Virus record (IMG/VR): IMGVR_UViG_3300019093_000014
Coordinates: 1-54,391 of that record
Source: a virus
Reading direction: 5' to 3' (one strand)
Length of the DNA: 54,391 nt
Under the pieces are notes generated by a model. It saw only the letters and a list, made by a program, of their open reading frames with translations, did no database searches and was not told the DNA's origin. Shown here piece by piece: positions 35,201-45,000 of this stretch. The number at the start of each line of letters is the position of its first letter. The stretch's first letter is position 1. Made by a program: the position numbers and the translations under genes.

Positions 35201-38200
35201 CTTGATCTAAGCATTGCCAAATGTTAGTAGAATTCTCTATAAGTTTATAATAATACACACTAGATCTATTACCGACAACTAATGAATAAGTTTCGTCGTA
35301 GGCAAATTTAATTTTATATCCAAAAGAATCAATTGAATTTGTTAATACATTCTCAAAAATGTATTTGCGAGTGAGCTCGTCGAATAAAAATAAACTAATA
35401 GACATTTCACCTGCAACGGCCAGCCAATTACCGTCATCGCTAAAAGCCAAACTTTTACCAAAATTATCTCTGTCTGAATTTATAATTTGAAGCAATGACC
35501 AATCTGATATGATTGATGGCTTATAGTAAACAAAAACTTGATTGTCAAATTTAGAAATTGCTAACCAATTTGAAGATTTACTAATAGATATAGTTTCACC
35601 AAATCTACTATTATTGGTGAGGGCTGTTCTGTAAATTTTATTTCTATCGTAAACTGAGTTGTTGGCCCATATTGCATATTTGTCGTCAACTGACTTATTA
35701 ATCCAAGCCAATTCGTTTTCTTTAAGATAGGAAGGAACTACTAAATCATCAATAGTATTAAATCTTTGTTTAGTTAATTTAAATAGTTTGGTTGATCGAA
35801 ACAAAAATTGCAGTGAATCATTAGGTGGAGAATAACTATCTAATGCTGTGGCTAGCACAATAGTTTTACTACTAATAGAATTAATTTTACAAAATAAATT
35901 TAATTTTTCATAATTTGCTGTTATGGCAATTAATTCACCCACTTCAAAATTAGGAATTTGATCTTGATCTAGTGTTATAGTTAACTCTTTATCTACAGGA
36001 TTAAAATTCAAATCAATAACAACATATGGCATATGTGTAAATCTATACACATTCCAATCATCATTAAATTCATTTAACTTAGGTTCAAATGCCGTCCAAA
36101 TATAATCTCCTGAGACAAAATTAATTGGATTTTGACTTAATAAATCTTCTAATTTGTCTGTGTTAAACTTAACTTGATCATATTTGACAAATCCAGGTGT
36201 ACGTAAAAATGGAATAAAGTTTTTGTTAGCAACCCAAATATTATTTTGATAATTCTTAGATCTTAGATAAATGTCTTTTTTAGTTTGTCTAATTATAAAA
36301 TCTAACGAAGCATCATTAGTTGTAGTTACTAGTTCAATAGCTTGTGGATTAATTTTAAATAAACTTTCATCTAGAACAAACTCTATTTCATCAAATGCAT
36401 CTTTACCGCCATATTGGCCCACTCTTATAGCCCACTCTTCAATAAAGTCTATGCTATCCTTGTCTTCAGCACTCAGCACATCAAATAATTTGTTTAAAGA
36501 ATTTATGCTGCCTTTTTCTTGAATCATCCCTTGATAAAACTTAAATTCACTTACATCATTTTTAATAATATTTTCTAAATACTGACGTTTTTGATAACCA
36601 ATTAAGTGCTGTGCCATTTTTTGTTGACCAACATCGAAGTTGTCACTGTCTAAGTCATAAAAATCTGTAAACTGCAAAGCTTTATAATCCCAATTAGGCA
36701 GTAATTCACTAGTAGGCTTGCTGTCTAATCGAATCCAATCAACTTTATTAAAAGTTTCTATTCCAGGTAGGAAAGTAGTTGCACTATAATAGAACTCTTT
36801 ATATCTAACTATCTCGCCAAGGTGATAATCCTTCCACGGTGTCCAATCATCAATATTAGCACGATCATAAATGAATCCTGGTGCATCTAAACTGCCATCC
36901 CAATTAATTGTTTTATATCCTGCAACTTGTATTTTTTCTTGCCTATAACCTGTTTCCAGATTATAAATTAGGTCATTAAATTGTGTCACATTGTCAATTA
37001 ATAAGACGTGTTCTTTTTGTACTAGATATATTGTAGCCCCATATATTCCTAAATTTTCATCTTTAGGCCTAAGTGTAAAAGTATTATCGTATCTTGTATA
37101 ATTTAAAAGATTAGGCGGATATGCTTTGCCATCTGCTGAAAATATTTCATAAGCATTATTCTGTTCTCTAAGATCATCTACAGTATTAAATTTTAAATTT
37201 AAATCCAATTGTAGTGCTGCCGGACTTAAACTGATAGCCGAAGCTCCATCCGAATTTAAACTTTCTAATCTAAAATAGTTAGCAGGATTAAAAGTTTCAC
37301 TTGGTGCTTGATCTTGTTTAGATCTATAATAATCTCCATTATAAAATACCACCGTACCTAATTTATAAGCTGTGTTTTCAGTCCATTCTATATAATTTTC
37401 ACTGCCCGAACTCCAATTTTGTGTAGTCCAAAATAAAAATTCTTTTATGCTAACATCCCAACTGGCCACATTTCTTAAATCTGGATTAAAATTATCAAAG
37501 CTAAATCCTTGATCTTTTAAATATTCCCCATGCCCTTGTAGGAAATCGACCACTTCCTGAATAGAATTTAATATAGTTCCATAGTTCAATACTACAGGAT
37601 CTCTTTGCCATTTTTTTCTTAAATTAGCAACAACTCCGCCAACAATTGGTAGTGCTGGTATTTTTTGTAAAAGATCATAACTGGGATTATCTTGACTAGC
37701 GTGACTGACCTTAACCCTATAATAATATCTATCAATTGATAATATATTACCAACCAAGTATTGTTGATTAGGTCTCCAATCAATATAGCTTTCACTAATA
37801 CCGCCCACATTGAGATTGACACCACTTTGTAGCCAAGGGTAATAATAAAAATAAGGATTAGTTTGATTATAACCTTTTATTACATATCCAATTCCACGTT
37901 TAGTTTTAATTTTAGTTATAATAACACCACTATAAGATAATTTTTTAGTTGGACTGCCAACATTTAAAAATATTTTATAGTTTTCATTTGGTATAAAAAC
38001 CCCTGCTTTAGCTGCTGAACTTTTACTATCTAATATAAGTTCATATTTTTCTTTACTGCTAAATCCTGCTAATCTATGACTTAATTTATTATTAATATTT
38101 TTTAAATCAGTTTTATATGTATCTAAAAATGAAGTATTATCACCTTGTAGATAATCTATGATATAATTAATTAAACCAGATGTAAACGTTCTAGTTGAAT

Positions 38201-41200
38201 CTTTTATTGTATTTGGTGTTTTAACGTCAGTCAAACGTAATCTTAAATTTGTATCTTTATAAACTAATTGATTATTATCATTTTTAACTATTCTTGAACG
38301 ATCAAAATAAGCAGCAAATACTCGATTTGGCTGCATTAAAATCATAGTTATTAGCAAACTGAAAGGATAATAACTGCTTCGACGCCAAGCTGTTTCTACT
38401 GGACTTTGGTCTCCAAATACATAGTTTTCGTTTGGGTTAGTATCAAATATACCTTGAGTTAAATTAGCTAGTATGGGATCTATCAAATTGCCTATTTCAT
38501 CAACTGGGGGGACATCAAGTACCGGCCTGGCAAATTTAGGATTTCTATTAACTGGCCTATTTGGTTCTCTAATAACGCCATTTCTAAGATCCTGCCAAAG
38601 AATCAAGTTATTTGATGTATATGGAGCTGTGCCATATGTATCTTCCCACCACTTTGGTTTAATACTAAATCCTAAACTTTCCCAAGGAGTTAAATGTATA
38701 CGATCTGTATCAAAATACCATTTATAAATGCCACGCCAAAATGCTGGAACATTGCCCCCATCTATGCCAATTGCTTCACTATAATTAAATGTAAAAGCAT
38801 TGTTTGAATTATAAACTAAAGATTTTGTAAAATCTTTATCAATTAACCCAGTCCATTTAAAAAAGCTAGGGCCTAAAATTTTATTAAATTCATCTAGTGA
38901 ATAGGCTGTTGGTCTATTAGCTCCTGGAATAAAATCATATATGTCCAATATATCTGTGTTATATTTGACTTTGATGTTATTAAAAATTCGTTTTTCTAAT
39001 TCTAATATTATATCATCTCTATAATCATTATACGCTAATATAACACTGCCGTCATGACCTTGTATTAAGTATTTTGGTTCAAGTAATGTAGTATCTAAAT
39101 ATTTTTGCGGCTCAAATTTAGGATATAGACCCAATACTGTTGGGGTGGATGGAATATAACAGCCATCAGTACTTTCATATTCATAAACAGTTATAATATC
39201 ATTTTCTTTGATGGGCGTTAATACTTCAATAAACCCATCAATGCCAAATATGTAATCTCTTTCATGAATTAGTTGAACACCATTTAAATAAACATTTACA
39301 GATTTATAGTTTAATTCATCCAGTGTAAATGGCGTAGACAAAGGATATTTTTTTACTCTATAATCCTGTACAGTAAAATTAGTTTGTTTACATGCCCCAT
39401 AACCTAATACATCACTAAAATAATAAGGTGCTGTTTTGGGATTTCCCTGATTAATTTCAAACAAAATTTGATCTACTGATTCTTTAACTGAAATATCATT
39501 TGATAATCCTATTAAATGCCCTATGAAATTTCTTTTAAATTTACCATAATCATCTCGAGCCCGTTCTAAAGATTTTAGAATATTGGCTGTCTTATTTGTT
39601 AAATGATACAATGATAAATTAATACTTCCACTATGTTGAACAAATTTTGTACCATAACTACTGACATTAGAAAGGTCTCTTAGATTGCCTATTCCTGGGT
39701 AAATTCCCTCAAAAGTTTGAATATTATCAATAATAGAATCCACATGATCAATTACTTCTCCCAAAGTAAAATCATTAATATTATTGTTTAATGGATTATT
39801 TTGAAAGTTAATAGGAAATTCGTATTTGCCATTGTTATTTTTAGTTTGTTTACTATAACATCTTAATGTGACAATGTCCATATCTGTCACAGCATTATCT
39901 AATACAACTATTTTGTAAACAATGTCATCCACTACAGAAAATAAATGCTTATCTAATCTTTTACCGTTTATATAAACTTTTACTAAAAGATCATCAAGAT
40001 TATTAATATCTTCATATACATCTATGGGAAAGTTATTTGTTAAATTAGAATTTTTATAAATTCTCACAATAGGCTGAACATTTTTTAATTTATTTGTAGT
40101 CCAGCCATTTAGATATTCAGTGCTTAATTTATTAACTTTTTTAATAAATTTGTTATCAGTACTTTCTGTTATTACTTCAGATAAGATTTTATAAGAAAAA
40201 GTATTTTGTAATAGGTCAAAATTAAAAAGAATGTCCCCCACATTGTTTATATTCTTATAACTTAAAGGGAACCCTAATTCAGAATCTTTTTTACCAGAGC
40301 CTATTTTATAGGAAAAAATCTTATTACCTGAAAAAGTCGAGCCATCATATTTGTTAACTTCAGTTAAATTAACTCCTTCTTCGTCGAACAAATCAAATAA
40401 TGGTTGTTGATTTTGAGTGGTTTTAGTTTGACCAACTATCCAAGTTGTTCCGTTATACCATAGCATTTGTGCTGTATATTTTACACCATTTTTAACTAAT
40501 ACTACATCATGTAAGTTTGGTTCCGTATCAGGCTCTTCCTCTAAATGAATCCTACGAACACCAATACTACTGTTATTTTCATGGGTCGTTATGAAATTTA
40601 CTCGATATATTTTACCATTAACTAACGGATCACTATCCCCAGTGAATAATATTCTATGCCCATCTACTAATTGAACATTATCGATGTTATATCCTAATGA
40701 GCCTTCTATAATAGAAAACACATCACTTGTAAAATCATCTACCAAATCAACATCCTGTTTGGGGCTGGTACCAAAGTTAAAAAGTTTTAAATTGGCGTCA
40801 AATTCTATAATTGGACGTTTAGCTCGTTGTGATTGATCAAATACTGGTTTCTGGCCAAGTGCAATAGCAGTTTTTTCTATAATAGATTCATGGAACCAAC
40901 GATTATATCTGCTCCAAGGGTTTCTATCTGCACTAGCTCTATTAATTGAAATATAGTCTTTAGCTACGGGCGAATATTTAACATCATTATATGGTAATTT
41001 ATCATAGCCAGTGTCATCAAAAGTCACATCATAATCTTTAGTATATGGTGCTACAATTTCTAATTGTTTTTCAGGTATAAGTTGAATTCGATCCCCAACT
41101 CCCTCGACATAAAAATCACCTTGACTATAAAATTCAGGGGTTACCTGACCTTTAAAATTGACTTTCATACCATTGCTCAAACTCAGTCCGCTGCGTAAGG

Positions 41201-42074
41201 TATAAGTTTGACTATTGATTATTTCATTTTCAACATCTATAGCAGTATTTTCTGTAATATCAAATATTTTAATAATGCCTGAAGCGTCAGGTGTATTTTC
41301 ACTAACGTAATAAAGCACGTCGGCACATTCTAATGGAACGGTAAAAGTTATTACACCATTTTCCACAGCATAATTGTCCACCCCATCTGTAAATCTATGT
41401 GCTTCGCCTATTTCTCTTTGAGTCTTTATACTAAATGGTTCATTAGGGCAATTAATTTCAAATTGATAAGTCTGACCACGATATAAAGTTAGTGATGGAT
41501 TTCTAGTTAACCCATCTGGAGTAAAAAGAAGTGCTCTATTATCACCCTCGTCACTTAGTACAACTTTGTAGGTTTTGATTATTTCCAGTTGTTGGCCAGG
41601 TATAGTTATAGCATCTGGTCCAAATGGCAACCAATAATAATGTGCAAAATTAACAATTTTATCCCAATCTATATGTGGTTCCCAACTGTAAAATTCTTGT
41701 TGATTAACTCGTTCATGATTGTTTGTTATGCCACCCAGTACATCTATAGTATTGATATAATCTAAATAATCTTTATAAAAAGTCACATTGCCTACAGTGT
41801 CTTCAATGACTAAACTAGGCTCAAGTTGATAATTTTTTCTATCTTGAATAGGCTCATTTAAAAAGATATCATTGGCAGAGGTTGCTTTGGAATTTTCCCT
41901 ACCTATATAACCGTTAAGGCGCCGTATTGTACCATTTTGAATTAGTTGATTAATTGTACCAGAAATAAATTTTTTATTGCTGTCACTTCTATAAAATCTA
42001 GGTATAAGATTTTCAGCTTTTCTTTTTTGATTAGGGTCATTTGAAGGAAACAAATCTGATTGGTTATCTGCCAT
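29274..42074 (-). CDS. Giant virion structural protein, baseplate region (4266 aa)
   Basis: This single uninterrupted frame takes up 12.8 kb. It occupies the place after gp6 where T4 has gp7 (1032 aa), so it is probably a baseplate or tail protein, though I cannot align it to gp7. The frame can be read from a TTG at 42077, but the ATG at 42074, seven bases after AGGGG and overlapping the gp6 stop, is preferred. Visible parts: a conserved N-terminus (LIPRFYRSDSNKKFISGTIN); several 'xVYxNGxxLxxxxDY' beta units (near 700, 930, 3660, 3870 and 4000); three CBM5/12-like motifs near 1430, 1560 and 1745; a beta-propeller-like stretch at about 2150-2520 (SKSSNWLAISK, AFSDDGNWLAVAG) holding a short DST repeat; and GSGY-type beta units near 2900 and 3280. 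Confidence 0.85.
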   Translation of the reverse strand: MADNQSDLFPSNDPNQKRKAENLIPRFYRSDSNKKFISGTINQLIQNGTIRRLNGYIGRENSKATSANDIFLNEPIQDRKNYQLEPSLVIEDTVGNVTFYKDYLDYINTIDVLGGITNNHERVNQQEFYSWEPHIDWDKIVNFAHYYWLPFGPDAITIPGQQLEIIKTYKVVLSDEGDNRALLFTPDGLTRNPSLTLYRGQTYQFEINCPNEPFSIKTQREIGEAHRFTDGVDNYAVENGVITFTVPLECADVLYYVSENTPDASGIIKIFDITENTAIDVENEIINSQTYTLRSGLSLSNGMKVNFKGQVTPEFYSQGDFYVEGVGDRIQLIPEKQLEIVAPYTKDYDVTFDDTGYDKLPYNDVKYSPVAKDYISINRASADRNPWSRYNRWFHESIIEKTAIALGQKPVFDQSQRAKRPIIEFDANLKLFNFGTSPKQDVDLVDDFTSDVFSIIEGSLGYNIDNVQLVDGHRILFTGDSDPLVNGKIYRVNFITTHENNSSIGVRRIHLEEEPDTEPNLHDVVLVKNGVKYTAQMLWYNGTTWIVGQTKTTQNQQPLFDLFDEEGVNLTEVNKYDGSTFSGNKIFSYKIGSGKKDSELGFPLSYKNINNVGDILFNFDLLQNTFSYKILSEVITESTDNKFIKKVNKLSTEYLNGWTTNKLKNVQPIVRIYKNSNLTNNFPIDVYEDINNLDDLLVKVYINGKRLDKHLFSVVDDIVYKIVVLDNAVTDMDIVTLRCYSKQTKNNNGKYEFPINFQNNPLNNNINDFTLGEVIDHVDSIIDNIQTFEGIYPGIGNLRDLSNVSSYGTKFVQHSGSINLSLYHLTNKTANILKSLERARDDYGKFKRNFIGHLIGLSNDISVKESVDQILFEINQGNPKTAPYYFSDVLGYGACKQTNFTVQDYRVKKYPLSTPFTLDELNYKSVNVYLNGVQLIHERDYIFGIDGFIEVLTPIKENDIITVYEYESTDGCYIPSTPTVLGLYPKFEPQKYLDTTLLEPKYLIQGHDGSVILAYNDYRDDIILELEKRIFNNIKVKYNTDILDIYDFIPGANRPTAYSLDEFNKILGPSFFKWTGLIDKDFTKSLVYNSNNAFTFNYSEAIGIDGGNVPAFWRGIYKWYFDTDRIHLTPWESLGFSIKPKWWEDTYGTAPYTSNNLILWQDLRNGVIREPNRPVNRNPKFARPVLDVPPVDEIGNLIDPILANLTQGIFDTNPNENYVFGDQSPVETAWRRSSYYPFSLLITMILMQPNRVFAAYFDRSRIVKNDNNQLVYKDTNLRLRLTDVKTPNTIKDSTRTFTSGLINYIIDYLQGDNTSFLDTYKTDLKNINNKLSHRLAGFSSKEKYELILDSKSSAAKAGVFIPNENYKIFLNVGSPTKKLSYSGVIITKIKTKRGIGYVIKGYNQTNPYFYYYPWLQSGVNLNVGGISESYIDWRPNQQYLVGNILSIDRYYYRVKVSHASQDNPSYDLLQKIPALPIVGGVVANLRKKWQRDPVVLNYGTILNSIQEVVDFLQGHGEYLKDQGFSFDNFNPDLRNVASWDVSIKEFLFWTTQNWSSGSENYIEWTENTAYKLGTVVFYNGDYYRSKQDQAPSETFNPANYFRLESLNSDGASAISLSPAALQLDLNLKFNTVDDLREQNNAYEIFSADGKAYPPNLLNYTRYDNTFTLRPKDENLGIYGATIYLVQKEHVLLIDNVTQFNDLIYNLETGYRQEKIQVAGYKTINWDGSLDAPGFIYDRANIDDWTPWKDYHLGEIVRYKEFYYSATTFLPGIETFNKVDWIRLDSKPTSELLPNWDYKALQFTDFYDLDSDNFDVGQQKMAQHLIGYQKRQYLENIIKNDVSEFKFYQGMIQEKGSINSLNKLFDVLSAEDKDSIDFIEEWAIRVGQYGGKDAFDEIEFVLDESLFKINPQAIELVTTTNDASLDFIIRQTKKDIYLRSKNYQNNIWVANKNFIPFLRTPGFVKYDQVKFNTDKLEDLLSQNPINFVSGDYIWTAFEPKLNEFNDDWNVYRFTHMPYVVIDLNFNPVDKELTITLDQDQIPNFEVGELIAITANYEKLNLFCKINSISSKTIVLATALDSYSPPNDSLQFLFRSTKLFKLTKQRFNTIDDLVVPSYLKENELAWINKSVDDKYAIWANNSVYDRNKIYRTALTNNSRFGETISISKSSNWLAISKFDNQVFVYYKPSIISDWSLLQIINSDRDNFGKSLAFSDDGNWLAVAGEMSISLFLFDELTRKYIFENVLTNSIDSFGYKIKFAYDETYSLVVGNRSSVYYYKLIENSTNIWQCLDQVDKSDGSDFDVDQKAKTLAITDPQDKILIYQRSGDEFDKDQSMIYEITNLNYKQFGLAVSLSENATYLAVTGVLQNTTQQRAVCIYKNYEPFQTLTDRNSELDPDEQFGTYIKFVNDEKTLVIHSKYANSSRNNLFNYDDSTIEDSTLADSTVKYDDSTILNYDDSTVNLINFDSGRVDVYDRYENKFIYAESLSVETDGIDEYGYKVAAADNDIIISAPNALNDRRSGAVYTHYRNDYSWKIIEKESPKIDLSLFKKIFLYNRRTNELLTYLDIVDIIQGKIPGKAEEQIKYKTYYDPATYSYATLDSQLDINVDDGMSWLDKQVGTLWWDLRRAKFLDAHIGDITYKNNTWNTLYETASIDIYEWVESKISPEDWDILSNTIDGISQGVTGTSLYGGLAYSIKKKYDSVSKKFTSLYYFWVKNKSTLPNINGRINSALEIANIISNPKGQGLKYIEFTNSNSISLTNIRNLLTSKDVVLSVQYWLPNIDHSANVHSEWKIISENEKTEIPKQIERKWIDSLVGFDENGKMIPDLTLSPKQRYGIEFKPRQSMFVNRLEAIKQVIERFNSEFKKIQIENINLTDLVKKDLAPSEIFGFYDYVIDTEKELRFINVEFFKKPDLKLNIENGKIVSISVLESGAGYKYPPVLNIIAGGGIGVKTQVVLNNTGGILEVKILSQGEGYDLDILTSTAPYIPNRGISYRSLCVLVRSDSTVFGNWCIYAYSNKIWSKIKIQEYDVTNFWHYIDWYEDGYDQYTKIDYVVDSTYQLFVNDIKIGQVVKVNNVGSSGWLLLKKYSNIESIDYTQSFQVIGRQNGSIQLSPKFYNFTDNRLGYDSNLYDINKFDNSGSTELRIILNTLKDKILIDNRRMIYLNLFFLSIKYALSEQPFLDWIFKTSFVKALHNVGKLRQKITYNNDNLEDYESYIAEVKPYRTKIREFVSVYNNMDNSQSLVTDFDLPSFVVNNQIVAAQTRIDADLTYFSNIVQEYPWRLWLDNFSFSVKEILVFDGGSGYLSRPRVDIEGDCLVPATARAYISKGQVTKIEILTEGSGYYKAPIIKIVGHLDIDGVQARATAVIKNDLVRTNTMALRFDRYAKEPIENILPLTKTETFIGDSYTISYDLIYSPNTEKNQNSVKFTIDGIEIDALKGSYSLVKTSKPSPDGSHTIYYGKIVFNSLPVKKDPKKIFTITVNYKKDFYHLKALDRITHYYNPESGMIGKDFAQLMTGIDYGGVSIVGINFDPPEKWDSENNPWGEKAWDPRSNGDDIRIYDTLVEGGNFKTGTYATATGVKAEDIIIDGDRFISPLTSPAPEEMLPGHVADTVVIKVSDILINESADIICDNYISDGSTSDYKIGQYPNNKSAVIVKVGPDILSPNVDYVVDFDNLLVKFNDLPSRGTPISIINMGFNGDNVLEIDHKIISTPTKEIVLNMAWQNDLELLVLVSGEIVNFTIVKTDKSYSIENKLAIKFTDQLAIGQVVNYVIFKKSKTTSLVYRETFKTDGTTLTYDLSTLFGKSLPLTQNTIVRVGNQILNSTDSFSFILKNNEYNYDIPLGKGGVNQTDVFDIIKDYKVYIDGKEVVLSADYNINLIIQRIEILPNAYIENAKVLVTITKYSDYEITPITENRSDGKIANIKLKNSYPDNTEIEVISMYNHDVLNIQRSDYKRISNIDNFVNSIYYLDAIKIGGGILTLNEPIINTNYVWITKNKTLLIPNSDYILSENKKEVILSILPTTDDVFSVLTFGTNISRDPIAFMQFKDILNRVHYKRLSKNKTTKLAEDLKFSDKEIELDNITALGEPNITLNQPGVVYINGERIEYFIKNQNTITQLRRGTWGTGIPQTHPLGTEVFDIGVTETIPYEDKVEIHEWAPDTDLPYIPNKNGIEIFVGGVRQRKNKYWMHDPTIHPESPEGDVEYPADFTIDETTARIQLNTVPRPGIKTQVVRKTLTVWEDSGKDIANSTNSVAYFLKFKSKN
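34700..34790 (-). repeat. Short DST repeat within the giant gene
   Basis: Five copies of D-S-T within about 30 residues (DDSTIEDSTLADSTV, then YDDSTILNYDDST), encoded by repeated TACTATCATCATA-like units on the plus strand. They lie in the beta-propeller-like section near residue 2445. Confidence 0.85.
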
Positions 42075-45000
42075 CAATAATCCCCTGTTCTGCTAGTAAT
42101 ATTTTGTTGTGACACCACCGTATTAGGTGAATTGATGATACCATCAGCTAATATATTACTAGCAGTTATAGTGCTAATTACTTCAATATCATCAGCAGTA
42201 GCACCATTGATAAAAATTTGATCGCTTTCTGCTTTAATTTCAAACAAACTTCCAAAACGCAAATCAGGTTGTCTAGGAACTATAATTATGTTTACTAGAT
42301 ATGGTGTAGTTCTACTCATAACATAGGCAACTAATTCACTGAAGTAAAAACTGTCACCAAAGTCCCAATTTTCTATGGCAAAAAATTCATTTATGGCCAA
42401 TAATACATTAGTTCTTATTTCATTATCACTGATAATCTGTTCAGAATTTTTAATAATTTTAAATGTGGCTCTTAGATTTAAACTGGCTTTGGGCCCAAAC
42501 AATACTTTATATTTTACTGGATGATATATAATTTCATCACTCATAGCCTTAATATTATTCAAACTTGGAGATAATACCAAATTTAATTCATCAGAACTGG
42601 CTGGGAAAGGTTCTTGATCTAAGGTGCCAATTAACCATTTTCTAAATTCTGAATCATATTGTTTGGTTAATACATAAAGATCCATGATATTAATCTGTCC
42701 AGGATCTATCCTAGACTCATAGTCTGCGCTATGTATATACTGGAATTTTAAATCTGATCTACCTTGAAAAACTTTATAATCTAAACTAGCAATAAATCTT
42801 CCTTGCGTTGCATTCCATTTTTGGACTGTTTTAGTATCTAAAAAATAATAATATTGATTATCAATTCTATCTATTAGAGATTCAATATTGGACTGAATAT
42901 ATATTATCGGTGTATTATTGCTAGAAACATTTTTAACGTATCTATAATCCAATTGTCCTGTGGCAACTTCGTATCTTTCTAAAATAATATATTTTGATTG
43001 ATCAGTACTGGGGTTTACAATAACATCAAACAAATCAGGGTCATCAACTACCCCATCATCGTTGCTATCATTAAAACTTATTTCTATTCTTTTAGTATCC
43101 ACATACCCATCTGCCCCTAAAAATTCTTGATCGACTTCCCAATTTAAATTATAGGTAAACGGGGATATTTGATTTAAACTAGTAGGATCTGAATTGATGC
43201 TTAATACTGTTATTTGATCCTTGACCACTAAATTACTTCTGCTATCATAAATTTTATTATTACTATCGTAATAAAAACGAATTTGATTATCACTTGCAAA
43301 AACATATTTTAATTTTCTAGATTTAACAACATAGAATTCTGTATCAGTGGTGAATAACAATAGCCAACTACTATCTAGTTTTTGATTACCATTGTCACCA
43401 GCTTTGCCAGTATTAAATTCATCAACAATATTAAGATTACTTTCAAATACTATTTTCCAGTTTTTAGATATTGTATCATATCTAAGACCAAAAGGCTTGT
43501 TAGCAAACACCAAATCAACAATAGTTGAAATTGTATTAGTATCTAATGAAGTTCTCCATCTTGGAATTATTTTGTTTAATCGTGAATTAGTTGGCACTTG
43601 AATATTTAAAGTTATGGCTCCATTGCCATTTGTTAAAATACCTGTATCTGCCTCACCTAATTTATTGCCTAAGCCATCATTGGTTATGCTAACAACTTTG
43701 GCCCAAATATATGTGACACCGCCAAATGGTATACCTGTACTAGGAATTTTCACAGTAGTATTACTGTCTAATGTGTTGAAATAAAATCCAGGTTGTGGAA
43801 CAAACTTAATTAAAGCGCCAGGTTCTACATTTTTTAAATCACTGTTTGTTGAGCCAATTACTATTTTAGCAAAATCTTTGAAATAACCAGTAGATTGATT
43901 AGTGTCCTTGGTCTGCTGAGTCCAAGTTAAGTTAGAAAAGATAATAGTTGTTTTACCAAATTTATCATAGTAAAAATTACGAAGGTTTAAATCCTTAATA
44001 ACATTAAAAACTTGATTATATACTACACCTTCAATATCAGTTTTATTAATATAATTAAATCTAAAACTATCTTCGTATTCTTGTTTATAAAGAATACCAT
44101 CATTGCCAAATAAATTTGTACTACTATATTTGCCAGTTGGATCATTGAGATCAAAATATCTACTAATACCGCTACTAGATCTATTGATAGATTTAATTTT
44201 TATTATTTCTTGACTGACACTTAATGGACTAATATTATAATCCTCTGCTGTGATCATACGATTTTGTGTATAATACGTGGCAGGAGCATTGGCCTTAATT
44301 TGTTCATTACTTTCAAATGGAGCACCATTATTAATACTAGATTGTAATCCCATAGTTAATGATATTACTTCACTTTGGCCGGTGTTCGAAACATATTGAA
44401 TTTCAACGACAACGTTTTTAATATCCTTAGGATTAATTGTATAACTAAGTCCATTACTGATACGATAATATATTCTAAAATTACCTAATGGCAATGTACC
44501 AAACGTACCGTCACTAAAGTTTATACTAATTCTATCATTGGCCCTAGTAATAACTGAATAGATATTTCTAATATTTTTCTTTAGACTATTATAAATTACA
44601 TTATTACCTTCAAAACTTGAGACTTTTGCCCAATATTCTGACTCTATTCCATCAGAGTTTAATTTGTAAAGCCAAACATCAGTATTATTAATGTTGTCAG
44701 AGTCAATATCAATAATTTCGTTAGTACTGGGATTTGAGATTGAAAATGTACCAGTATTCAAACTGCCCTGTCTAAAATGTAAAAAGAATCCAGAAGTGGG
44801 ACTTGAAGGGCCTCTTCCATCATCTCTATAAAGAAATGCCAAACTTTTCCCAACTTGCGGAGGATCCTCCATAATGTCAGTGCCATTTTCTATGGTAGTA
44901 CTGACAACTTCAAAATTCATATTTCTTCCATCTACAATTTTACTAAATCCATAGACTGGGATTATATTATTTGCTGACTGTAATCTATATTGTTCTGTTG

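Noticed and set aside
37619-37825. 68-codon minus-strand frame inside the giant gene
   Set aside because: It overlaps the giant gene in another frame, lacks a ribosome site and would interrupt a conserved CBM-like stretch.
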